The notes beneath the pieces were generated by a model that searched no databases, was not told the origin of the DNA, and saw only the letters and a list, made by a program, of their open reading frames with translations. The position numbers and the translations under genes were made by a program. 8,618 nucleotides of DNA, from positions 1 through 8,618 of the forward strand of contig SKZG01000092.1 in the NCBI GenBank assembly GCA_007127495.1, in the 5' to 3' direction. The stretch is from Planctomycetales bacterium. GTDB taxonomy: Bacteria > Planctomycetota > Planctomycetia > Pirellulales > Thermoguttaceae. Shown here piece after piece: positions 7,467 to 8,618 of the stretch (the first letter of the stretch is position 1; each line of letters begins with the position of its first letter).

Positions 7467-8521
7467 TCGCAACAGTATGTCGCCCCATCCGATGCGTGTT
7501 CTGGACGGTCGCCGTGCTGTGGGCGGCTCTTGCGGCCGGCCAGTTGGAGAACGATCCTTTCCAAACGAACGCCGACTGGGAGGCACCTCAGGTCGCGAAC
7601 ATTCGGACAGGGGCTCTGGAGTGGCTGAACGACCACGATCCGGATGAGGGGCTACAAACCCTTTTCAATCAGATGTGGGATGAGGCACTTCCATTAGAAG
7701 AGGCTGTCCTATTGGAAAGGTTGGCGCGGACGTTTGCCCTGGTGAACCCTCACGCCGCAGAGTTAGTCGAGTTGTGCTTGACACCCCGAGTGCAGCCTGT
7801 TCCGCCCAGTGCGTCTTGGCTGAAGGCGCCGGACCTTTCGGCGTTCGAATCGCATAATTTGCGGCTGCTCTTTGGTCGCTGGCTGATCCATGAAGCCATG
7901 TACGACGAGGCCTTGGAGCAAATCGCCGACTTGGAGCCGCACGACGTGGTCGCGCCTGCCGCTTTGCTGTTTTACCAGGGGGCCGCGTACTATAGCCTAT
8001 TGGAAAAAGAAAAGGGGCTTGCCGTCTTGGACCGGCTGGTCGACGGCGAGGAGTACAGCCCGCGGAGGTATGTCGTGGTGGCCCGCCTTATGCGAGACGA
8101 CCTTCAGACAGTCCAGCCCGATACGCTCGATCACATCGCGCGCCGGATGCGCGACATACGCCGCCGGCTCGACCTAGGGCGGGCGGGCGAGAAAGTCCGC
8201 CGCATCGAGGATGGTGTGATTGAATCGCTGGATAAGTTGATCAAGGAAATGGAGGAACAGCAACAGCAACAGCAGGCTGCGGCGGCTGGCGCCGGCGGCA
8301 GTCAATCCAGTTCTCCGGCGCCCGATAGCCGCATTATGGGCGGCAAGGGCCCCGGCGAGGTCGAGCGGAAGGACATTGGCAGTGGGTCGGGCTGGGGTAG
8401 TTTGCCGCCGAAGGAACGCGAGGAAGCGCTCCAGCAGATCGGCCGCGACTTCCCCTCCCACTATCGCGACGTGATTGAAGAATATTTCCGCCGCAAGGCG
8501 GCAGCCGAAGACACCCCATGA
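7463..8521 (+). CDS. Exported helical protein with conserved planctomycete C-terminal motif
   Basis: A 352-residue protein starting at the ATG that overlaps the previous stop (ATGA, 7463-7466). Residues 1-26 form a signal peptide (CVFWTVAVLWAALAAG, then Q27) without a lipobox, so a periplasmic or otherwise non-cytoplasmic location is expected. Residues of about 45-250 are mostly helical, with spacing that could be TPR-like (HEAMYDEALEQIADLEPHD, then ALLFYQGAAYYSLLEKEKGL); this repeat assignment is tentative. Six glutamines (266-271) followed by an Ala/Gly-rich stretch form a flexible linker. The tail from W311 (WGSLPPKEREEALQQIGRDF, then SHYRDVIEEYFRRKA) matches a motif I recall at the C-termini of planctomycete exported proteins. 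No enzyme motif is visible. As the last complete gene of the run, it probably works with the membrane and coiled-coil proteins upstream; this is inferred from context. Confidence 0.87.
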   Translation: MIATVCRPIRCVFWTVAVLWAALAAGQLENDPFQTNADWEAPQVANIRTGALEWLNDHDPDEGLQTLFNQMWDEALPLEEAVLLERLARTFALVNPHAAELVELCLTPRVQPVPPSASWLKAPDLSAFESHNLRLLFGRWLIHEAMYDEALEQIADLEPHDVVAPAALLFYQGAAYYSLLEKEKGLAVLDRLVDGEEYSPRRYVVVARLMRDDLQTVQPDTLDHIARRMRDIRRRLDLGRAGEKVRRIEDGVIESLDKLIKEMEEQQQQQQAAAAGAGGSQSSSPAPDSRIMGGKGPGEVERKDIGSGSGWGSLPPKEREEALQQIGRDFPSHYRDVIEEYFRRKAAAEDTP

Positions 8522-8577
8522 CCCAGGCGAAACAACGCAAACGAAGAATCGCTCCGAGAGGCGGAACCACCATTTAG
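8518..8577 (+). CDS. Possible 19-residue basic peptide
   Basis: The stop of the upstream gene again overlaps an ATG (ATGA, 8518-8521), opening a short frame that reads MTQAKQRKRRIAPRGGTTI and stops at TAG 8575-8577. There is no clear dedicated Shine-Dalgarno site, so expression would depend on coupling. Seven of 19 residues are Lys or Arg, which can arise by chance. It could be a real small peptide, a coupling leader for the next gene, or a random ORF; the last is most likely. Confidence 0.2.
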   Translation: MTQAKQRKRRIAPRGGTTI

Positions 8578-8584
8578 AGAATCG

Positions 8585-8598
8585 TGCCATCGGTGGCA
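8585..8598 (+). promoter_or_regulatory. Small hairpin overlapping the next gene's probable ribosome binding site
   Basis: TGCCA-TCGG-TGGCA forms a perfect five-pair stem with a four-base loop. Its 3' arm overlaps GGCAGG (8595-8600), the best candidate Shine-Dalgarno sequence for the ATG at 8608. No T-run follows, so a rho-independent terminator is unlikely. A mild translational effect is possible, but the stem is short. Confidence 0.3.
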
Positions 8599-8607
8599 GG
8601 TTGATTT

Positions 8608-8618
8608 ATGAAAAACAA
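8608..8618 (+). CDS. Probable start of the next gene, cut by the window edge
   Basis: ATG at 8608 begins Met-Lys-Asn and runs off the window. GGCAGG lies seven bases upstream, a moderate Shine-Dalgarno match. A TTG at 8601 in another frame (reading Leu-Ile-Tyr-Glu-Lys) is also open to the edge and remains an alternative. Nothing can be said about the product; its position 86 bases after the last complete gene suggests that it belongs to the same run. Confidence 0.4.

Noticed and set aside
8584..8607. Rho-independent terminator after the last complete gene
   Set aside because: The stem has only five pairs and is followed by TTGATTT rather than a T-run.

Overview
The window looks like chromosomal DNA of a GC-rich member of the Planctomycetota (PVC superphylum). 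No rRNA or other taxonomic marker is present, so this rests on gene content and order. The run is a BatA-like membrane protein, a VWA plus glutamine-amidotransferase-like membrane protein, a DUF4175-like protein with a coiled-coil tail, an exported coiled-coil protein, and an exported helical protein ending in a W-G-x-L-P-P-x-E-R-E / H-Y-R-D-V-I-E-E-Y motif. I recognise this order from planctomycete genomes, where it usually follows MoxR-type AAA+ ATPase and DUF58 genes. Those genes are not in the window; their presence upstream is inference.

Layout, all on the + strand: (1) 1-1041, 3' part of a BatA-like protein, cut by the left edge. (2) 1038-3551, an 837-residue VWA/GATase-like membrane protein. 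(3) 3562-5841, a 759-residue DUF4175-like membrane protein. (4) 5847-7466, a 539-residue secreted or periplasmic coiled-coil protein with an acidic Gly/Glu-rich linker. (5) 7463-8521, a 352-residue exported helical protein. (6) 8522-8607, a short gap with a possible 19-codon ORF and a small hairpin, followed by the probable start of another gene at 8608. Junctions are ATGA overlaps (1/2 and 4/5) or gaps of 5-10 bases (3/4 and 2/3). The five genes therefore look like one tightly coupled transcription unit with no room for internal promoters or terminators.

How they may work together: proteins 1 and 2 are membrane-anchored and expose beta-sandwich, GATase-like and (in 2) metal-binding VWA modules. 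Protein 3 is anchored by three N-terminal helices and carries a long helical tail. Proteins 4 and 5 have signal peptides and would be outside the cytoplasm. This matches the general plan of Bat (aerotolerance) operons, in which a MoxR ATPase is thought to act on VWA partners at the membrane. The cellular role of the planctomycete version is, to my knowledge, not established. No mobile element, CRISPR array, tRNA or rRNA was seen.
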